Notes under the pieces: generated by a model
Told to the model about the DNA's origin: nothing
Seen by the model: only the letters and a program-made list of their open reading frames with translations
Database searches by the model: none
Translations under genes and position numbers: made by a program
Part shown: positions 62,572-64,000 of the stretch, piece by piece
Layout: each line of letters opens with the position of its first letter
Numbering within the stretch: position 1 is the stretch's first letter
NCBI GenBank assembly: GCA_003142475.1
Contig: PLMK01000008.1
Location: 120,535 to 184,534, forward strand
Length of the DNA stretch: 64,000 nt
Source of the DNA: Ignavibacteriota bacterium
Lineage (GTDB): Bacteria; Bacteroidota; Ignavibacteria; UBA10030
Direction of reading: 5' to 3'

Positions 62572-64000
62572 ATGAAAATTCAAACAAAAATTACGACCAC
62601 ATATGTCGCGCTTGCATTTGTAATCGTCGCATGTCTCGGTGTGTTCACAAGTATGCGCATGGAGTCTTACTTCAAAGATCGTTTGGTAGATGAACTAAGT
62701 CGCCAAGCAGATTTGGTACTCTTCATGCTTCAGAAAGATTCAACCTATTCATTTTCTCAAATTGATGAACAAGTAAAACAAGTTGGCGGTCTTGAACATC
62801 TCCGAATTACATTGATTGACGCACAAGGTGATGTTTTGGCTGATTCTGATATTCCATTCCCAGATCTTTCCGGTGTGCAGAACCATTTGAATCGCCCGGA
62901 AATTCAAATTGCGAAACGATACGGCATAGGGCACGATATTCGCCATAGCGTCACTGTCGATCATGATTTTTTGTATATGGCAAAATTTGTAAATAAATCG
63001 CCCAAGAGAACGAGTTTTGAAACACTTCAATATATCAGGTTGAGTGTTCCGTTCGAAAATGTAAGAGATCAAATAAATCACATTCGTTCAATTGTGATTG
63101 TTGTCGCATTGGGAGTTCTACTCGTGATTGTTGCTGTAAGCGTTGTTGTTTCTCGACGTATTACAAAACACATGAAACAAATTGCTCAAGGTGTGGAACA
63201 AATCCGTTCCGGTGATCTGAATGCACGGCTTGTCGTTTCTTCGAATGACGAAATCGGACTTGTAGCGAAAGCGGTCAACGAGCTTGTTGAAAAGCTTAAA
63301 GCGGATATTGTGCAATTGAAAAAGCTAGAGCAGGTAAGAAGTCAATTTCTTGGAAATGTTTCGCACGAACTTCGCACGCCAATCTTTGCTGTGCAGGGAT
63401 ATTTGGAAACACTTCTCAACGGTGCTGTGGATGACCCTTCCGTGAACCGCTCTTTTTTGGAAAAGGCGCAATCGAATCTGAGCCGGCTCAATGCCTTGCT
63501 GGAGGATCTTATCAACATTTCACAGATTGAATCAGGTGAAATGAAAATGAGTTTCCGGTACTTCCATATCAATGAATTTCTCGAATCTGTTGCCAAAGAA
63601 TTTGAAACACTTGCGGCAAACCGGAATGTTGTGCTTCAACTTTCATTGAGTTCATCTGCAGACGATGAAGCCTTTGGCGACAAAGAGAGATTGCGGCAGG
63701 TTTTAAATAATCTGATCAGTAATGCAATAAATTATAATAAACCCATGGGAGATGTTGTTCTTTCATCTGAAAAGGTTGCGAACGGAATTCAAATAACCAT
63801 CAAAGACACTGGTGTTGGAATTCCAGTGGAACATCTTTCAAGAATTTTTGAAAGATTCTATCGTGTTGACAGCGATCGATCACGCGCACTTGGTGGCACT
63901 GGACTCGGTCTCGCAATTGTTAAGCATATTGTAGAAGCACACGGAAGTCACGTAGAGGTTGAAAGTATGGTCGGGAACGGGAGCGTGTTCTGCTTTGTGC
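62572..64000 (+). CDS. phoR: PhoR-type sensor histidine kinase (3' partial)
   Basis: The ATG directly follows the regulator's stop, and the frame runs off the window after about 476 residues. A membrane segment near residues 8-25 and another near 180-200 bracket a periplasmic sensor of about 150 residues. A HAMP domain follows. GNVSHELRTPI is the phosphorylated-histidine box, and LNNLISNAINY, DTGVGIP and GTGLGLAIV are the N, G1 and G2 boxes. Only the extreme C-terminus is missing. It probably senses phosphate through PstSCAB-PhoU and phosphorylates the adjacent PhoB. Confidence 0.9.
   Translation, partial: MKIQTKITTTYVALAFVIVACLGVFTSMRMESYFKDRLVDELSRQADLVLFMLQKDSTYSFSQIDEQVKQVGGLEHLRITLIDAQGDVLADSDIPFPDLSGVQNHLNRPEIQIAKRYGIGHDIRHSVTVDHDFLYMAKFVNKSPKRTSFETLQYIRLSVPFENVRDQINHIRSIVIVVALGVLLVIVAVSVVVSRRITKHMKQIAQGVEQIRSGDLNARLVVSSNDEIGLVAKAVNELVEKLKADIVQLKKLEQVRSQFLGNVSHELRTPIFAVQGYLETLLNGAVDDPSVNRSFLEKAQSNLSRLNALLEDLINISQIESGEMKMSFRYFHINEFLESVAKEFETLAANRNVVLQLSLSSSADDEAFGDKERLRQVLNNLISNAINYNKPMGDVVLSSEKVANGIQITIKDTGVGIPVEHLSRIFERFYRVDSDRSRALGGTGLGLAIVKHIVEAHGSHVEVESMVGNGSVFCFV

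Overview
The window comes from a Bacteroidota/Ignavibacteria-type bacterium. The evidence is a secreted protein with a type IX secretion C-terminal signature (NYPNPFNPST), promoters with the Bacteroidota -7 element TAnnTTTG, and GLUG, Reg_prop, DUF2911 and PIG-L families common in that group. Shine-Dalgarno sequences are frequent. No rRNA, tRNA, CRISPR array or insertion sequence was seen. The window opens inside one gene and closes inside another.

1-31 kb is mostly ordinary chromosome: a peptidase/beta-propeller/beta-barrel fusion protein, a PstS-like lipoprotein, an MFS transporter and nusB, a membrane-bound class III cyclase, glucan phosphorylase and acetate kinase, a GLUG-repeat secreted protein preceded by a coupled mini-ORF, a split UvrD-like helicase, a nucleotidyltransferase/CDP-alcohol phosphotransferase/phosphoesterase operon, a response regulator, comF-uvrB, and a giant two-component-like sensor that lacks a kinase domain.

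31-51 kb is a phosphate-response region. Operon 1 is pstS-pstC-pstA-pstB2-pstB1-phoU. Its two PstB proteins have lost complementary catalytic motifs, so together they would form one good and one degenerate ATP site. Operon 2 is a PhoB-like regulator without its phosphoacceptor aspartate, a 51-residue membrane protein, a porin, then pstS-pstC-pstA-pstB-phoU. Between the operons lies methylglyoxal synthase. The promoters of mgsA and pstS1 carry matching PHO boxes (four hexamers at exact 11-bp steps) abutting TATATTTG, and share their 5' leader, so mgsA seems to have acquired a copy of the pstS promoter. Farther on are a (alpha/alpha)6 glycosidase-like gene and a glycosyltransferase/metallophosphoesterase/HAD operon that could serve phosphate-sparing lipid remodelling.

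51-56 kb is accessory DNA: an AAA15 ATPase/RloB pair of the kind found in phage defence, and three long attC-like sites (53846-55291) flanking two small STAS-like genes. This looks like a short integron cassette array with no integrase in view. 56-64 kb returns to chromosome: OmpA-family and DUF2911 proteins, a sodium:solute symporter with a 47-residue partner, a PIG-L deacetylase, and a PhoB-PhoR pair that runs off the end.
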